Positions 7,838 to 17,122 are shown, counted from the stretch's first letter. The stretch is DNA of 64,000 nucleotides from Nocardioides sp. S5 (GCF_017310035.1 NZ_CP022296.1:744001-808000), one strand, 5' to 3'. Numbers and translations are program-made. Notes: generated from the sequence alone by a model not told the origin.

Positions 7838-9094
7838 GTGGGCGAGCGCGTGGCGATGATCAGCCTGCACACCTCACCGCTGGACCAGCCGGGCACGGGC
7901 GACGCGGGCGGGATGAACGTCTACGTCATCGAGCTGTCGCGGCGCCTGGCCGCGCAGGGCATCGACGTCGACGTCTTCACGCGCGCCACTTCCTCCTCGC
8001 TGCCGCAGGTCGTCGAGGCGGCCGACGGGGTGCTGGTGCGCCACGTCGCCGCCGGTCCCTTCGAGGGGCTCACCAAGGGTGAGCTGCCCGGTCAGCTGTG
8101 CACCTTCGCCCGCGAGGTGCTGCGCACCGAGGCGATGCAGCCGCTCGGCCACTACGACGCGGTGCACTCGCACTACTGGCTCTCCGGTCAGGTGGGCGCG
8201 CTCGCCCGCGACCGGTGGAACGTGCCGCTCGTGCACTCCATGCACACCATGGCCAAGGTGAAGAACACCGCACTGGCCGCCGGCGACAGCCCCGAGCCGC
8301 TCTCGCGGGTCATCGGGGAGGAGCAGGTGGTCGAGGCCGCGGACCTCCTCGTCGCCAACACCGACACCGAGGCCCGGCAGCTGGTGGACCTCTACGACGC
8401 CAGCCCCGACGCCGTCGAGGTGATCCACCCCGGCGTGGACCTCTCGGTCTTCGTCCCGCGTGGCCGCGCCGAGGCGCGCCGTGAGCTCGGCCTCCCCGTG
8501 GACGCCGTCGTGCTGCTCTTCGCCGGGCGCATCCAGCCACTGAAGGCGCCCGACGTTCTGCTGCGCGCCGTCGGCGTGCTGCTCGAGCAGGACCCGTCCC
8601 TGCGGCACCGGCTCGTCGTACCCGTCGTGGGCGGGCCCTCGGGGTCCGGGCTCGAGCACCCCACGGCGCTGGCCGACCTGGCCGCCGACCTCGGCATCGC
8701 CGACGTGGTCCGCTTCGTCCCGCCGGTCACCCAGCGCGAGCTGTCGGTCTGGTCGTCGGCGGCCACGGCCGTCGCCGTGCCGTCGTACAACGAGTCGTTC
8801 GGTCTCGTGGCCGTCGAGGCGCAGGCCACCGGGACGCCCGTCGTGGCGGCCGCGGTCGGCGGCCTCACCACCGTCGTGCGCGACGGCATCAGCGGCCTGC
8901 TGGTCGACACCCACGAGCCGCGCGACTGGGCGGCGAGCCTGCGCCGGCTGATCGACGACCCGGACCTGGTCGAGCGGCTCGGTCGCGGGGCGATCGCCCA
9001 CGCCCAGGAGTTCTCCTGGGAGCACACTGCCGAGCGCACCCTGCTCGCCTACGAACGGGCCGGCAGCCGCATGCGTGCTGAGATGGCGTCATGA
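7838..9094 (+). CDS. mshA: D-inositol-3-phosphate glycosyltransferase MshA (mycothiol step 1)
   Basis: A 418-residue GT4-family glycosyltransferase that adds N-acetylglucosamine from UDP-GlcNAc to 1L-inositol 3-phosphate, the first committed step of mycothiol synthesis. Diagnostic MshA features are the N-terminus [19 protein letters not shown], then [15 protein letters not shown], the HSHYWLSG and [11 protein letters not shown] substrate loops, and the C-terminal [21 protein letters not shown] donor-binding motif. The GTG at 7838 is chosen because GAAGGAGA lies five bases upstream. Its stop overlaps the ATG of the YbjN gene. The neighbourhood (YbjN, phosphoglycerate mutase, SenX3/RegX3) parallels the mycobacterial Rv0486-Rv0491 region. 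Confidence 0.95.
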   Translation: MGERVAMISLHTSPLDQPGTGDAGGMNVYVIELSRRLAAQGIDVDVFTRATSSSLPQVVEAADGVLVRHVAAGPFEGLTKGELPGQLCTFAREVLRTEAMQPLGHYDAVHSHYWLSGQVGALARDRWNVPLVHSMHTMAKVKNTALAAGDSPEPLSRVIGEEQVVEAADLLVANTDTEARQLVDLYDASPDAVEVIHPGVDLSVFVPRGRAEARRELGLPVDAVVLLFAGRIQPLKAPDVLLRAVGVLLEQDPSLRHRLVVPVVGGPSGSGLEHPTALADLAADLGIADVVRFVPPVTQRELSVWSSAATAVAVPSYNESFGLVAVEAQATGTPVVAAAVGGLTTVVRDGISGLLVDTHEPRDWAASLRRLIDDPDLVERLGRGAIAHAQEFSWEHTAERTLLAYERAGSRMRAEMAS

Positions 9095-9588
9095 CCAGCG
9101 CCGTCGACGTCGTCCGTACCTACCTCGCCGACAACGAGATCGAGCACGAGGAGCGCACCCGCGAGGGCGTGGAGGGGGCGAGCTTCTCGCTGACCCTGCC
9201 CGGGGAGAAGAAGCTGCAGACACCCGTCCGGCTCGACGTCGGCGCCCACGCGCTCGGCGTGCACGCCTTCGTGTGCCGCAACCCCGACGAGAACCACGCC
9301 CGCGTCTACCGCTGGCTGCTCGAGCGCAACCTGCGGATGTACGCCGTCTCGTTCGCCGTGGACCACGCCGGCGACATCTACCTCGAGGCGCGGCTCCCGC
9401 TGTCCGCGGTCGAGCCCGACGAGCTCGACCGGGTCCTCGGCTCGGTGCTGGCCAACGCCGACGAGTCGTTCAACGCCATCCTCGAGCTCGGCTTCGCCAC
9501 CTCGATCCGCAAGGAGTGGGAGTGGCGGACCTCGCGGGGCGAGTCGACCCGCAACCTCGAGGCCTTCCGCGGCTGGCTCGAGGCCTGA
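9091..9588 (+). CDS. YbjN-domain protein
   Basis: 165 residues resembling the YbjN / type III secretion chaperone-like fold: an N-terminal helix ([17 protein letters not shown]), beta strands through [18 protein letters not shown], and a long [24 protein letters not shown] helical section. The equivalent gene sits directly after mshA in mycobacteria (Rv0487), which supports the call. The start overlaps the mshA stop (ATGA), so the two are co-translated, suggesting a link to mycothiol or simply conserved operon structure. Molecular role unknown. It converges on the EamA gene with three bases between stops. Confidence 0.8.
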   Translation: MTSAVDVVRTYLADNEIEHEERTREGVEGASFSLTLPGEKKLQTPVRLDVGAHALGVHAFVCRNPDENHARVYRWLLERNLRMYAVSFAVDHAGDIYLEARLPLSAVEPDELDRVLGSVLANADESFNAILELGFATSIRKEWEWRTSRGESTRNLEAFRGWLEA

Positions 9589-9591
9589 GCC

Positions 9592-10500
9592 TCAACCCTG
9601 CCTCGGCCTCCGCCGGGTCATCAGCACGCCCACGATCGCCAGCGCACCCCCGAGGAAGGTCAGCGACGGAGGCACCTCGTCGATCGTCAGCCACGCGACC
9701 AGCGTCGCGATCCCGGGGACGAGGAACGTGGTCAGCGACAGGGCGCCGGCGTCGGTGTGGGTGAGGGCGTAGGCCCACGTCGTGAACGCCACCGCGGTCG
9801 GCAGGACGCCGAGGTAGACGATCCACCACAGCTCCGCGCCGCCGTCGGCGACGATGCCCGGGAGGTCGCCGGAGAAGGGCAGGCAGATCAGTGCGCCGGT
9901 GAGGAACGAGACGAAGACGACCTGGACCGACGGGAGCCGGCGCAGCAGGACCTTCTGGGTCAGCACGCCGACGGCGTACATCGCGGCGGCGACGAGCACC
10001 AGCCCGACGCCGAGCAGGCTGGCGTCGGCGTCGGTCGAGGACCCCCTGGCGATGACGGCCACCCCGGCGAAGCCCACCACCATGCCGGCGAGCAGCCACG
10101 AGTGCAGGCGCTCACCGAAGAGCGGCACCGCCAGGAGCGCGACGATCACCGGCCCGATCTGGATGATCATCGCCGCGGTGCCGGCATCGACGTGCCGCTC
10201 GCCGGCGTTGAGCGCCAGGTTGTAGACGCCGAACCAGCCGACCCCGCCTAGGGCCAGCAGCGCCCACTCGCGGCGGTGGGGCCGCACCCAGCCCCGGCGC
10301 AGCACCAGCGGCGCGACGACGAGTGCCGCCACGAGCAGGCGCCCGGCGCCGAGGGCCCCGGGGCTCACGTCGTGCGCGACGTGACGGATGACGACGAACG
10401 CCGAGGCCCACATCACCAGCGTGATCGCCCCCGCCGTGATCGGCAGCCACGGCGCGGGGGCCGTGGTGGCGGGAGTGGCGGGGGAGGTCGTCGTGGTCAC
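9592..10500 (-). CDS. EamA/DMT-superfamily exporter
   Basis: A 302-residue membrane protein with ten predicted helices in two five-helix halves, the architecture of the drug/metabolite transporter (EamA) superfamily. Typical motifs include ITLVMWASAFVVIRH in helix 1, LALNAGERHVDAGTAAMII (the duplicated EamA signature) and TTWAYALTHTDAGALSLTTFLVPGIATL in the second half. Such proteins mostly export amino acids or metabolites; the substrate is unknown. TAGCCT sits six bases before the GTG start (10507-10512 on the minus strand), so a leaderless message is likely. In mycobacteria this position between mshA and senX3 holds a LysE-type exporter instead. Confidence 0.85.
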   Translation of the reverse strand: MTTTTSPATPATTAPAPWLPITAGAITLVMWASAFVVIRHVAHDVSPGALGAGRLLVAALVVAPLVLRRGWVRPHRREWALLALGGVGWFGVYNLALNAGERHVDAGTAAMIIQIGPVIVALLAVPLFGERLHSWLLAGMVVGFAGVAVIARGSSTDADASLLGVGLVLVAAAMYAVGVLTQKVLLRRLPSVQVVFVSFLTGALICLPFSGDLPGIVADGGAELWWIVYLGVLPTAVAFTTWAYALTHTDAGALSLTTFLVPGIATLVAWLTIDEVPPSLTFLGGALAIVGVLMTRRRPRQG

Positions 10501-10581
10501 GGGTCAAGGCTAGGTTCGGTCATGACGGACCGCCAGCGGATTCCGGACGTCGTACGCCGACTTCCCGCCGGTCCCAGGGGC

Positions 10582-11259
10582 TCAGAGATCCAGCTTGTAG
10601 CCGAGCCCACGCACGGTCACGAGGTACTTCGGCTCGCCCGGGTCGGGCTCGAGCTTGGCGCGCAGCCGCTTGACGTGCACGTCGAGGGTCTTGGTGTCGC
10701 CGACGTAGTCGGAGCCCCAGACCCGGTCGATGAGCTGGCCGCGGGTGAGCACCCGGCCGGGGTTGCGCAGGAACATCTCCAGGAGCTCGAACTCCTTCAG
10801 CGGCAGGCGCTGCTCGGTGCCGTCGACGGTCACCACGTGGCGCTCGACGTCCATCCGCACCGGGCCGGCCTCGAGGGTGTCGGGCATCAGCTCGGGCTCT
10901 TGGCCGCGCCGCAGCACCGCCCGGATCCGGGCGACGAGCTCGCGGGGGGAGTAGGGCTTGGTGACGTAGTCGTCCGCGCCGAGCTCGAGGCCGACGACCT
11001 TGTCGACCTCGTCGTCCTTGGCGCTGACCATGATCACCGGGACCGACGACGACTGCCGGATCTGGCGGCACACCTCGGTGCCCGGCACGCCGGGCAGCAT
11101 CAGGTCGAGGAGCACGATGTCGGGCCCGAAGCGGTCGAACTCCGTCAGGGCGGTGTTGCCGTCGGCGGCGATGGCGACCTCGTAGCCCTCCTTGCGGAGC
11201 ATGTAGGCGAGGGCGTCGCTGTAGCTCTCTTCGTCCTCGACGACGAGTACCCGGGTCAT
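10582..11259 (-). CDS. regX3: Response regulator RegX3 (phosphate regulation)
   Basis: A 225-residue OmpR/PhoB-type response regulator. The receiver domain (1-120) has the acidic pair E8/D9, phospho-acceptor D52 in VLLDLMLPG, and the conserved Lys in VTKPYSPREL. The C-terminal winged helix (about 130-225) contains LPLKEFELLEMFLRNPG and the recognition region TKTLDVHVKRLRAKLE. It pairs with the kinase gene just upstream, overlapping it by four bases (ATGA), and with phoU beyond, the arrangement of SenX3-RegX3 in mycobacteria and PhoR-PhoP in streptomycetes. It should activate phosphate-starvation genes when phosphorylated. Confidence 0.92.
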   Translation of the reverse strand: MTRVLVVEDEESYSDALAYMLRKEGYEVAIAADGNTALTEFDRFGPDIVLLDLMLPGVPGTEVCRQIRQSSSVPVIMVSAKDDEVDKVVGLELGADDYVTKPYSPRELVARIRAVLRRGQEPELMPDTLEAGPVRMDVERHVVTVDGTEQRLPLKEFELLEMFLRNPGRVLTRGQLIDRVWGSDYVGDTKTLDVHVKRLRAKLEPDPGEPKYLVTVRGLGYKLDL

Positions 11260-12512
11260 GCGGGGTGGTCCCTTCGGTGGGTGCTGCTGGTGGCGTGGGG
11301 GGCGTCAGGAGTGCTGACGAGCGGGGGTGCCTCGGTCTGCGCGGGTGCGACGACCTCGACGGGGGTGGTGCCGGTGCCGGAGGCGGGCTCGGAGTTGCGG
11401 GGAAGGGTGAGCGTGAAGGTCGACCCCTGGCCCTGCACCGACCACACCGAGATGTCGCCGCCGTGGGTGGCGGCGACGTGCTTGACGATCGACAGGCCCA
11501 GCCCGGTGCCCCCGGTGGAGCGGTGGCGTGCGGGATCGACGCGGTAGAACCGCTCGAAGATGCGGTCGATGTCCTCGGCCGGGATGCCGATGCCCTGGTC
11601 GACGACCGAGATGTGCACCTGCGCACCCTCGGCGCGGGTGGTGACCACGACGCGCGACCCGGTGTTGGAGTAGGCGACCGCGTTGGCGACCAGGTTGCTG
11701 ATGGCGGCGCCGATCTGCTCCTGGGAGCCGTAGACCTCCAGGCCGTGCTCGCCGCGCGACTCCACGACGATCTCCTTCGCCGCAGCCTCCATGGCGCTGG
11801 TGTCGACCGCGGTGGCCACGGCGGCGTCGAGGTCGACCATCACCGGCGTCTCGAGCGGGTCGTGGCCCTGGAGACGGGACAGCTCGATGATCTGCTGGAC
11901 GAGCTTGGAGAGCCGGTCGCTCTCGGTCAGCATCCGGTTGGCGAAGCGCTGCACCGCCTCCGGGTCGTCGGAGGCGTCCGTGACGGCCTCGGCGAGCAGC
12001 CGGATCGCGCCGACAGGGGTCTTGAGCTCGTGGCTGACGTTGGCGACGAAGTCGCGCCGGACGGCCTCGACCCTCTTCTCACGGGTGCGGTCCTCGACCA
12101 GCGCCAGCACGAGCCGGGCGCCCAGGGGAGCGACGCGTGCGGTCAGGGTGCGGTTGAACCCGCCGTCGGCGGCCGGCATGTCGATGTCGCTCTCGCGGAT
12201 CTGCCCGTCGCGGCGCACCTGCGCGACGATGTCGAGCAGCTCGGGGACCACGACGCTGTTGCCGCGCACCAGCCCGAAGGCGTACGCCGGCGCGGAGGCC
12301 TTGAGGACGTGGTCGGCCTCGTCGACCACGACCGCGCTGGAGCGCAGGATGCTGAGCACCGCGGCGGCTCCCGCCTGCACGACGGGCGCCTCGACCTGCG
12401 GCAGCGTGTGGCGCTGGCGGTCGCTGATGTGCCACGCGAGCATCGCGCCGCCCGCCACGATGGCCCCGATCAGCGCGGCCAGACCAGCCTGCATCGTCGG
12501 ATCCACGCTCAC
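11256..12512 (-). CDS. senX3: Sensor histidine kinase SenX3 (phosphate regulation)
   Basis: A 418-residue kinase with one N-terminal membrane helix (LAALIGAIVAGGAMLAWHI, residues 11-29), a PAS-like sensor segment (about 45-140), the dimerisation/phospho-acceptor helix with H161 in ANVSHELKTPVGAIRLLAEA, and an ATPase domain with the N box, DQGIGIP and GTGLGLSIVKHV. A short proline/threonine-rich tail follows. Like mycobacterial SenX3 it lacks a large extracellular sensor, so phosphate status is probably relayed through the Pst transporter and PhoU. It precedes regX3 in the same operon and diverges from phoU across a 113-base promoter region. Confidence 0.9.
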   Translation of the reverse strand: MSVDPTMQAGLAALIGAIVAGGAMLAWHISDRQRHTLPQVEAPVVQAGAAAVLSILRSSAVVVDEADHVLKASAPAYAFGLVRGNSVVVPELLDIVAQVRRDGQIRESDIDMPAADGGFNRTLTARVAPLGARLVLALVEDRTREKRVEAVRRDFVANVSHELKTPVGAIRLLAEAVTDASDDPEAVQRFANRMLTESDRLSKLVQQIIELSRLQGHDPLETPVMVDLDAAVATAVDTSAMEAAAKEIVVESRGEHGLEVYGSQEQIGAAISNLVANAVAYSNTGSRVVVTTRAEGAQVHISVVDQGIGIPAEDIDRIFERFYRVDPARHRSTGGTGLGLSIVKHVAATHGGDISVWSVQGQGSTFTLTLPRNSEPASGTGTTPVEVVAPAQTEAPPLVSTPDAPHATSSTHRRDHPA

Positions 12513-12565
12513 ATCGTACGCATCAGGACGGGGTGCCCCGACCGGCTGGACGCCGGGCGCCGAGT

Positions 12566-12602
12566 GTTCACGCGCCGTTCATCGACGACGTACGGCTGTT
12601 CG
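12566..12602. promoter_or_regulatory. PHO-box-like direct repeats
   Basis: GTTCA occurs at 12566 and again at 12577, exactly 11 bases apart, with a third related copy (GTTCG) at 12598, 21 bases further. Direct GTTCA-type repeats with 11-base periodicity are the binding pattern of actinobacterial PhoP/RegX3 regulators. Their place between senX3-regX3 and phoU fits autoregulation of the phosphate module. Confidence 0.5.
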
Positions 12603-12613
12603 CTTTGGCTGCC

Positions 12614-12619
12614 TAGGGT
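12614..12619 (+). promoter_or_regulatory. -10 element of phoU
   Basis: TAGGGT ends six bases before the phoU ATG, placing the transcription start at or next to the A of the start codon. The PHO-box-like repeats lie directly upstream, where a -35 element would be expected, consistent with an activator-dependent promoter. Confidence 0.5.
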
Positions 12620-12625
12620 GGGCAC

Positions 12626-13276
12626 ATGCGTGAGGCTTTCCATGACCAGCTCGACGGCATCTTCGCCGACCTCTCCGACATCTGCGGGCAGGTGGAGGTC
12701 GCGGTCCGCGAGGCCACCCGGGCCCTGATGACCGGTGACATCCACACCGCCGACCAGGTGATCAGCAACGACAAGGCGATCGACGACGCCCGCGAGCGGG
12801 TCGACGACACCGCCTTCGCCCTGCTGTCGCTCCAGCAGCCCGTCGCCGGCGACCTGCGGATGATCGTCTCCGCGCTGCGGATGGTCAGCGAGCTCGAGCG
12901 GATGGGCGACCTCTCGGTCCACGTCGCCAAGATCGCCCGGCTGCGCGTGCCGTCGGTGGCCGTGCCCGACGAGCTGCGTCCGACGATGGAGCGGATGGCC
13001 GAGACCGCCGAGGACATGGTGCGCCGGGTCCGGGGGATCATCGTGGACCGCGACGTCGACGCCGCGATCGAGCTCGGCCGCGACGACGAGGTCATGGACC
13101 AGCTGCGTCGCCGCAGCTTCACCGAGCTGCTGTCGACCGAGTGGAAGCACGGCGTCGAGGCCGCGGTCGACATCGCCCTGCTTGGTCGCTACTACGAGCG
13201 CATCGCCGACCACTCGGTGTCAGTGGCCAACCGCGTGGTCTTCGTCGTCACGGGCGAGCGGCCCGAGCGCGACTGA
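12626..13276 (+). CDS. phoU: Phosphate signalling protein PhoU
   Basis: A 216-residue protein made of two similar three-helix PhoU domains (about 1-100 and 110-205). The conserved metal-site-like segments are visible in both: AIDDARERVDDTAFALLSLQQPVAGDLR with MVSELERMGDLSVHVAKIA, and AVDIALLGRYYERIADHSVSVANRVVF. PhoU links the Pst phosphate importer to the SenX3/PhoR kinase and restrains it when phosphate is ample. No pst genes are in the window, so here it stands alone, divergent from senX3-regX3 and just behind a PHO-box-like repeat. No Shine-Dalgarno; leaderless promoter predicted. Confidence 0.93.
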   Translation: MREAFHDQLDGIFADLSDICGQVEVAVREATRALMTGDIHTADQVISNDKAIDDARERVDDTAFALLSLQQPVAGDLRMIVSALRMVSELERMGDLSVHVAKIARLRVPSVAVPDELRPTMERMAETAEDMVRRVRGIIVDRDVDAAIELGRDDEVMDQLRRRSFTELLSTEWKHGVEAAVDIALLGRYYERIADHSVSVANRVVFVVTGERPERD

Positions 13277-13285
13277 CGTACGCCC

Positions 13286-14029
13286 TCAGCGACCCTGGTT
13301 GGCGACCGCGGCCGCGGCGGCCGCCGCCGCCTCGGGGTCGAGGTACTCGCCACCGGGGACGGTGGGACGCAGGTCCTCGTCGAGGCGGTAGACCAGCGGC
13401 ATGCCGGTGGGGATGTTGAGCCCGGCGATGTCCTCGTCGGAGACGCCGTCGAGGTGCTTGACCAGCGCCCGCAGGCTGTTGCCGTGCGCGGCGACCAGGA
13501 CGGTCCTGCCGGCCTGGAGGTCCGGCACGATCTCGCCGTCCCAGTAGGGGAGGAAGCGTGCGATGACGTCCTTGAGGCACTCGGTGCGGGGCATCTCGTC
13601 GCCGAGGTCGGCGTAGCGGGGGTCGCCCGCCTGCGAGAACTCGTCGTCGTCGGCGATCGGCGGCGGCGGGGTGTCGAACGAGCGGCGCCAGAGCATGAAC
13701 TGCTCCTCGCCGTACTGCTCGAGCGTCTGCTTCTTGTCCTTGCCCTGCAGCGCGCCGTAGTGGCGCTCGTTGAGCCGCCACGACCGCTTGACCGGGATCC
13801 AGTGGCGGTCGGCGGCGTCGAGGGAGAGGCACGCGGTGGTGATCGCGCGGCGCTGCAGCGAGGTGTGCACGACGTCGGGAAGCAGCCCGGCGTCCTTGAT
13901 GAGCTCGCCGCCGCGCACGGCCTCCGCGCGGCCCTTCTCCGTCAGGTCGACGTCGACCCAGCCGGTGAAGAGGTTCTTGGCGTTCCAGTCGCTCTCGCCG
14001 TGGCGGAGCAGGACCAGGGTGTACGTCAT
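13286..14029 (-). CDS. gpmA: 2,3-bisphosphoglycerate-dependent phosphoglycerate mutase
   Basis: A 247-residue glycolytic/gluconeogenic enzyme interconverting 3- and 2-phosphoglycerate. The phosphohistidine loop [18 protein letters not shown] is near the N-terminus, the substrate-contact segment [14 protein letters not shown] is central, and the second catalytic His lies in [17 protein letters not shown]. Length matches the dPGM family. An alanine-rich C-terminal run ([13 protein letters not shown]) extends slightly beyond the usual end. The ATG overlaps the stop of the upstream lipoprotein gene by four bases, so the two form an operon. A gpm gene near senX3-regX3 is conserved in mycobacteria. 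Confidence 0.95.
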   Translation of the reverse strand: MTYTLVLLRHGESDWNAKNLFTGWVDVDLTEKGRAEAVRGGELIKDAGLLPDVVHTSLQRRAITTACLSLDAADRHWIPVKRSWRLNERHYGALQGKDKKQTLEQYGEEQFMLWRRSFDTPPPPIADDDEFSQAGDPRYADLGDEMPRTECLKDVIARFLPYWDGEIVPDLQAGRTVLVAAHGNSLRALVKHLDGVSDEDIAGLNIPTGMPLVYRLDEDLRPTVPGGEYLDPEAAAAAAAAVANQGR

Positions 14030-14499
14030 GAGGCGTCCAAGCCTTCCCAGTAGCCGCTGTCGTCGGAGACGACGGGGACGTTGAGCATCACGCGCTCGCC
14101 GCTGCCGAAGTCGACCGCCAGCGGGACGACGTCGCCGGCGCCGAACTCGCCGGTCAGGACGATCTCGGCCGGCGGCTCGGCCAGGTTGACCAGGCCACCC
14201 GCAGGGATCTCGACGGGCTCGAACTCCGTGACCTCGACCGTCGCGCCGTCGCCGGCAGAGAGTCCGGTGAAGGTCTGCTCCTCGTCGATGTCGTTGTTCG
14301 ACAGCGACGCCACGAAGGTGCCGGAGCCTTCGGCTCCCGACACCACGACGGCCGACAGGACGTCGACCACGCCCTCGCGGTTGTTGGCACCGCTGCCGGG
14401 CGTGTAGTCACGCTCGGTGGCGTAGTCGAAGCCGCAGGAGGACAGCGGAGCGGCGAGTGCGAGAACTGCCGCGGCGATCGCGAGGGGTCGGAGCTGCAT
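14026..14499 (-). CDS. Predicted lipoprotein
   Basis: A 157-residue protein with a lipoprotein signal peptide: [23 protein letters not shown], with the lipobox L-S-S-C at Cys22. The mature domain is rich in strands and acidic residues ([53 protein letters not shown]), resembling small copper-chaperone-like (PCuAC) or Ig-like beta sandwiches, but the Met/His copper ligands of PCuAC are not evident. It leads the operon with gpmA (ATGA overlap). TAGGCT lies seven bases before its ATG. Role unknown. Confidence 0.75.
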   Translation of the reverse strand: MQLRPLAIAAAVLALAAPLSSCGFDYATERDYTPGSGANNREGVVDVLSAVVVSGAEGSGTFVASLSNNDIDEEQTFTGLSAGDGATVEVTEFEPVEIPAGGLVNLAEPPAEIVLTGEFGAGDVVPLAVDFGSGERVMLNVPVVSDDSGYWEGLDAS

Positions 14500-14520
14500 G
14501 GCGCACAGCCTAGCGTCGGC

Positions 14521-15231
14521 TCAGGTGAGTCCGACGGTCCGCCCTGCGATCAGGATGCCGACCGCGACCGCGGTCGTGAAGACGCCTGCGAGCAGCAGCA
14601 GTCGGGGGGTGCCCAGGCGCAGCGCGAGCACCATCGGGAGGGATCGCTCGCCCGCCTCGTGGTCGGTCACCAGACCGGGCAGTGCGAGCAGGACGTGGAC
14701 CCCCAGCCCGAGGGCCGCGGCGAGCGCCACCATGGTCGGCGTGGGGGGTGTCGTCGTGCCCGCGCCGTTCCACCCGCCGTACGCGAGGAAGGCGGGGTAG
14801 AGCGCGAAGCCGAGCACCCACGGCACGAACGACAGCACCCGTCCGTGCAGGAAGCGATCGCCGACGGCGGAGATCGCGAGCAGGGAGAGGTACGCCGCCG
14901 CGGCGCGGCGGCCGTGGGCCACCGCGAGGGGCACCACCATCAGCACCGCGCACGTCAGTGCGAACCACACCGTGCCGGGGTCGAGCACGCCGCGAGCGAG
15001 GGGCTTGGAGGGCCGGTGGCGCTCGTCGCTGCGGCGGTCGGTGAGGTCGTCGGCCCACCCCAGCACGGACTGGCCCACGAGCACGGTCGCGGCGACGAGC
15101 CCGACCTCGCGCAGGGGGCGTCCCGCCACGGCGGCGGCGGTCGCCAGGGCGACCGCGGTGGCCACGGCCTGGCGGGGGTGCGCTGCGCGCACGAGCAGCA
15201 GCGCCGGCCGCGCCGACAGGTCACCGAGCAT
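14521..15231 (-). CDS. UbiA-family prenyltransferase
   Basis: A 236-residue multi-helix membrane protein. The sequence QSVLGWADDLTDRRSDERHRPSKPLARG matches the first Asp-rich (N/x-D-x-x-x-D) motif and following Lys/Arg region of the UbiA superfamily, which transfers prenyl groups to aromatic or other acceptors. The second Asp motif is less clear (LVTDHEAGERSLPM), so activity is uncertain. The aromatic acceptor cannot be predicted. The ATG at 15231 is preferred to the longer frame to 15297: the extension is not hydrophobic, and CATACT lies seven bases upstream. Divergent from carD. Confidence 0.75.
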   Translation of the reverse strand: MLGDLSARPALLLVRAAHPRQAVATAVALATAAAVAGRPLREVGLVAATVLVGQSVLGWADDLTDRRSDERHRPSKPLARGVLDPGTVWFALTCAVLMVVPLAVAHGRRAAAAYLSLLAISAVGDRFLHGRVLSFVPWVLGFALYPAFLAYGGWNGAGTTTPPTPTMVALAAALGLGVHVLLALPGLVTDHEAGERSLPMVLALRLGTPRLLLLAGVFTTAVAVGILIAGRTVGLT

Positions 15232-15355
15232 GGCCCGAAGTATGGCCCAGACCCGCAGCCGGAGCGCGCCGCACCACAGGGACCGCCGATCTGTCAAGCC
15301 CGGAAGTGGCCTCTGACCTGCGGAAACGCTGTCCGGGAGCCGGTCGGACCCGTGT

Positions 15356-15361
15356 TAGAAT
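15356..15361 (+). promoter_or_regulatory. -10 element of carD
   Basis: TAGAAT, 27 bases before the carD ATG, with a normal Shine-Dalgarno (AGGAAGGGG, 15371-15379) in between; no convincing -35 hexamer is seen. In contrast to many neighbours this gene has a leader. Confidence 0.4.
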
Positions 15362-15388
15362 GCTCACCTAGGAAGGGGAACTGAACAT

Positions 15389-15874
15389 ATGACTTTCACC
15401 GTTGGCGAAACGGTCGTCTATCCCAATCACGGGGCCGCAGTCATCGAGGACATCGAGATGCGGACGATCAAGGGAGAGGACCGGCAGTACCTCGTCCTCA
15501 GGATCGTCGCACAGCAGGACCTGGTCGTTCGCGTGCCGGCCTGCAACCTCGATCTCGTCGGCGTCCGCGACGTCGTCGACAAGGAGGGCCTCGACCGCGT
15601 CTTCGACGTGCTGCGCGCAGCCCACGTCGAGGAGCCGACCAACTGGTCGCGCCGCTACAAGGCGAACCTCGAGAAGCTGCACTCCGGTGACGTGATGAAG
15701 GTGTCGGAGGTCGTGCGCGACCTGTGGCGCCGCGAGCGTGACCGTGGGCTCTCGGCCGGCGAGAAGCGGATGCTGGCCAAGGCGCGGCAGATCCTGGTCT
15801 CCGAGCTCGCGCTCGCGGAGAAGACCAACGAGGACAAGGCAGAGGCCATGCTCGACGAGGTGCTCGCCTCCTGA
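15389..15874 (+). CDS. carD: CarD-family RNA polymerase-binding regulator
   Basis: 161 residues, full length for the family. The N-terminal RNA-polymerase-interaction (Tudor-like) domain reads [21 protein letters not shown]; the C-terminal helical domain carries the conserved [27 protein letters not shown] and [20 protein letters not shown] segments, including the promoter-DNA-contacting Trp. CarD stabilises open complexes, particularly at rRNA promoters, and is essential in mycobacteria. Its place immediately before the ispD/ispF region is conserved in actinobacteria (Rv3583c-Rv3581c). An AGGAAGGGG ribosome-binding site precedes the ATG. Confidence 0.95.
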   Translation: MTFTVGETVVYPNHGAAVIEDIEMRTIKGEDRQYLVLRIVAQQDLVVRVPACNLDLVGVRDVVDKEGLDRVFDVLRAAHVEEPTNWSRRYKANLEKLHSGDVMKVSEVVRDLWRRERDRGLSAGEKRMLAKARQILVSELALAEKTNEDKAEAMLDEVLAS

Positions 15875-15876
15875 GC

Positions 15877-16458
15877 GTGGACCACGCAGACCGAGGCCCC
15901 TGGGACGATGCTCCCCGGGGCCTCGGTCTCGTTCTGGACGAGGAGCGCGGCTCGCTTCCGTACGCCTTGGTCCACGGGGAGGCGCTGGTCGCCTGTGCCG
16001 CGTGGGCGCTGGGCGAGTCGGGAGTCGACCTCGTCGACGCCAGCGTCGGCTGGGCCGCGATCGCGGAGTCCGGCGAGGACCTGGTGCTGCACGACGCGCT
16101 GTGCCCGATGACGCCACCCGACTTCATCGCCTCCTGCCTGGAGCAGGCCCGGGCCACCGGGCGCCCGGTCGTGGGCGTACGCCCGGTGACGGACACGGTC
16201 AAGGTGGTCGACGGAGGTCTCGTGGGCGACACGCTCGACCGCGACTCGCTCCTCGCCGTCGCCTCACCGCTGGTGGTGCCGGCGGTGGTCGTCGCCGGCC
16301 TGGCCCGTCGCCCGGCCGCCGACCTGGCTCGGGCGGTGGCGGACCTCGCCGCCGCGGGGCACCCGGTGCTGACGGTGACCGCGCCGCCCGAGGGGCGACG
16401 CGTGTCCTCGCTCGAGGACGTACGCCTGCTCGGCGCGCTCACGACCACGCAGGGCTGA
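15877..16458 (+). CDS. Degenerate IspD-like protein (cytidylyltransferase pseudoenzyme)
   Basis: 193 residues starting with GTG two bases after carD. From about residue 70 it follows the IspD fold: [16 protein letters not shown] mirrors the IspD segment [50 protein letters not shown] mirrors the catalytic DT-K and the QTPQ strand (here ASPL); and a terminal [11 protein letters not shown] mirrors KITTPEDL. The N-terminal glycine-rich CTP-binding loop of IspD is absent, so it should not be a cytidylyltransferase on its own. It faces the true ispD, the stops overlapping by 20 bases. Probably an ancient duplicate; whether it pairs with or regulates IspD is unknown. Confidence 0.65.
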   Translation: MDHADRGPWDDAPRGLGLVLDEERGSLPYALVHGEALVACAAWALGESGVDLVDASVGWAAIAESGEDLVLHDALCPMTPPDFIASCLEQARATGRPVVGVRPVTDTVKVVDGGLVGDTLDRDSLLAVASPLVVPAVVVAGLARRPAADLARAVADLAAAGHPVLTVTAPPEGRRVSSLEDVRLLGALTTTQG

Positions 16459-17122
16459 GCTCGACCGCCAGCGCCACGTCCTCGGGGAAGGTGACCTTGA
16501 GGTTCAGCGGGCTCCCGGGCACGGCCGCCACGTCCACCTCGCGGTGGGCCCGCACGCAGGCGGCGGTGTCGGTGCCCTCGAAGCCGCCCGCGGCCGCGGC
16601 GGTGTAGGCCGCGAGGACGTCGTCGGCCCGGAAGGCCTGCGGGGTCTGCACGCCGCCCACCTCCTCGGTGACGGCGCTCAGGTCGGCGTGCAGGAGGTGG
16701 GTCGCCGGGACCACCGGGATCGCCCCGCCGACCTCGCGGGCGGCGTCGATCACCGCCTGCCACAGGTCGGTGCCGGCGAGCGGGCGCGCGCCGTCGTGGA
16801 TCGCCACGACGTCCACCTCGCCGGCCTCGATGTCGTCGGCCAGGACCTGCAGGGCCGCCCACTCCGAGGCGTGGCGGGTGGCGCCGCCGTCGACGACGAC
16901 CACCTCGCGGTCGCCGAGGTGGGGCGCGACCGCCTCCGCGACGGCCGTGCGGTCCTCGGGTCGCACGACGAGCACGAGACGACGTACGTCGGGCAGCGCG
17001 AGGGCGTCACGGACCGACCAGACCAGCACGGGTGCGTCACGCAGGGGCAGCAGCACCTTGTTGACCTCGGCCCCGACCCGGCTCCCGGACCCGGCGGCGA
17101 GGATGACGACGGCGGTCGGCAT
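16439..17122 (-). CDS. ispD: 2-C-methyl-D-erythritol 4-phosphate cytidylyltransferase
   Basis: 227 residues. IspD makes CDP-ME from MEP and CTP in the non-mevalonate isoprenoid pathway. The CTP loop [23 protein letters not shown], the strand [11 protein letters not shown] and the [15 protein letters not shown] segment are all present, and the C-terminus ends in [13 protein letters not shown] with the expected Lys. The usual central motif T-D-T-x-K is replaced by [13 protein letters not shown], which is unusual. It overlaps ispF by four bases (ATGA) in the same operon. Confidence 0.88.
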   Translation of the reverse strand: MPTAVVILAAGSGSRVGAEVNKVLLPLRDAPVLVWSVRDALALPDVRRLVLVVRPEDRTAVAEAVAPHLGDREVVVVDGGATRHASEWAALQVLADDIEAGEVDVVAIHDGARPLAGTDLWQAVIDAAREVGGAIPVVPATHLLHADLSAVTEEVGGVQTPQAFRADDVLAAYTAAAAGGFEGTDTAACVRAHREVDVAAVPGSPLNLKVTFPEDVALAVELSPAWS

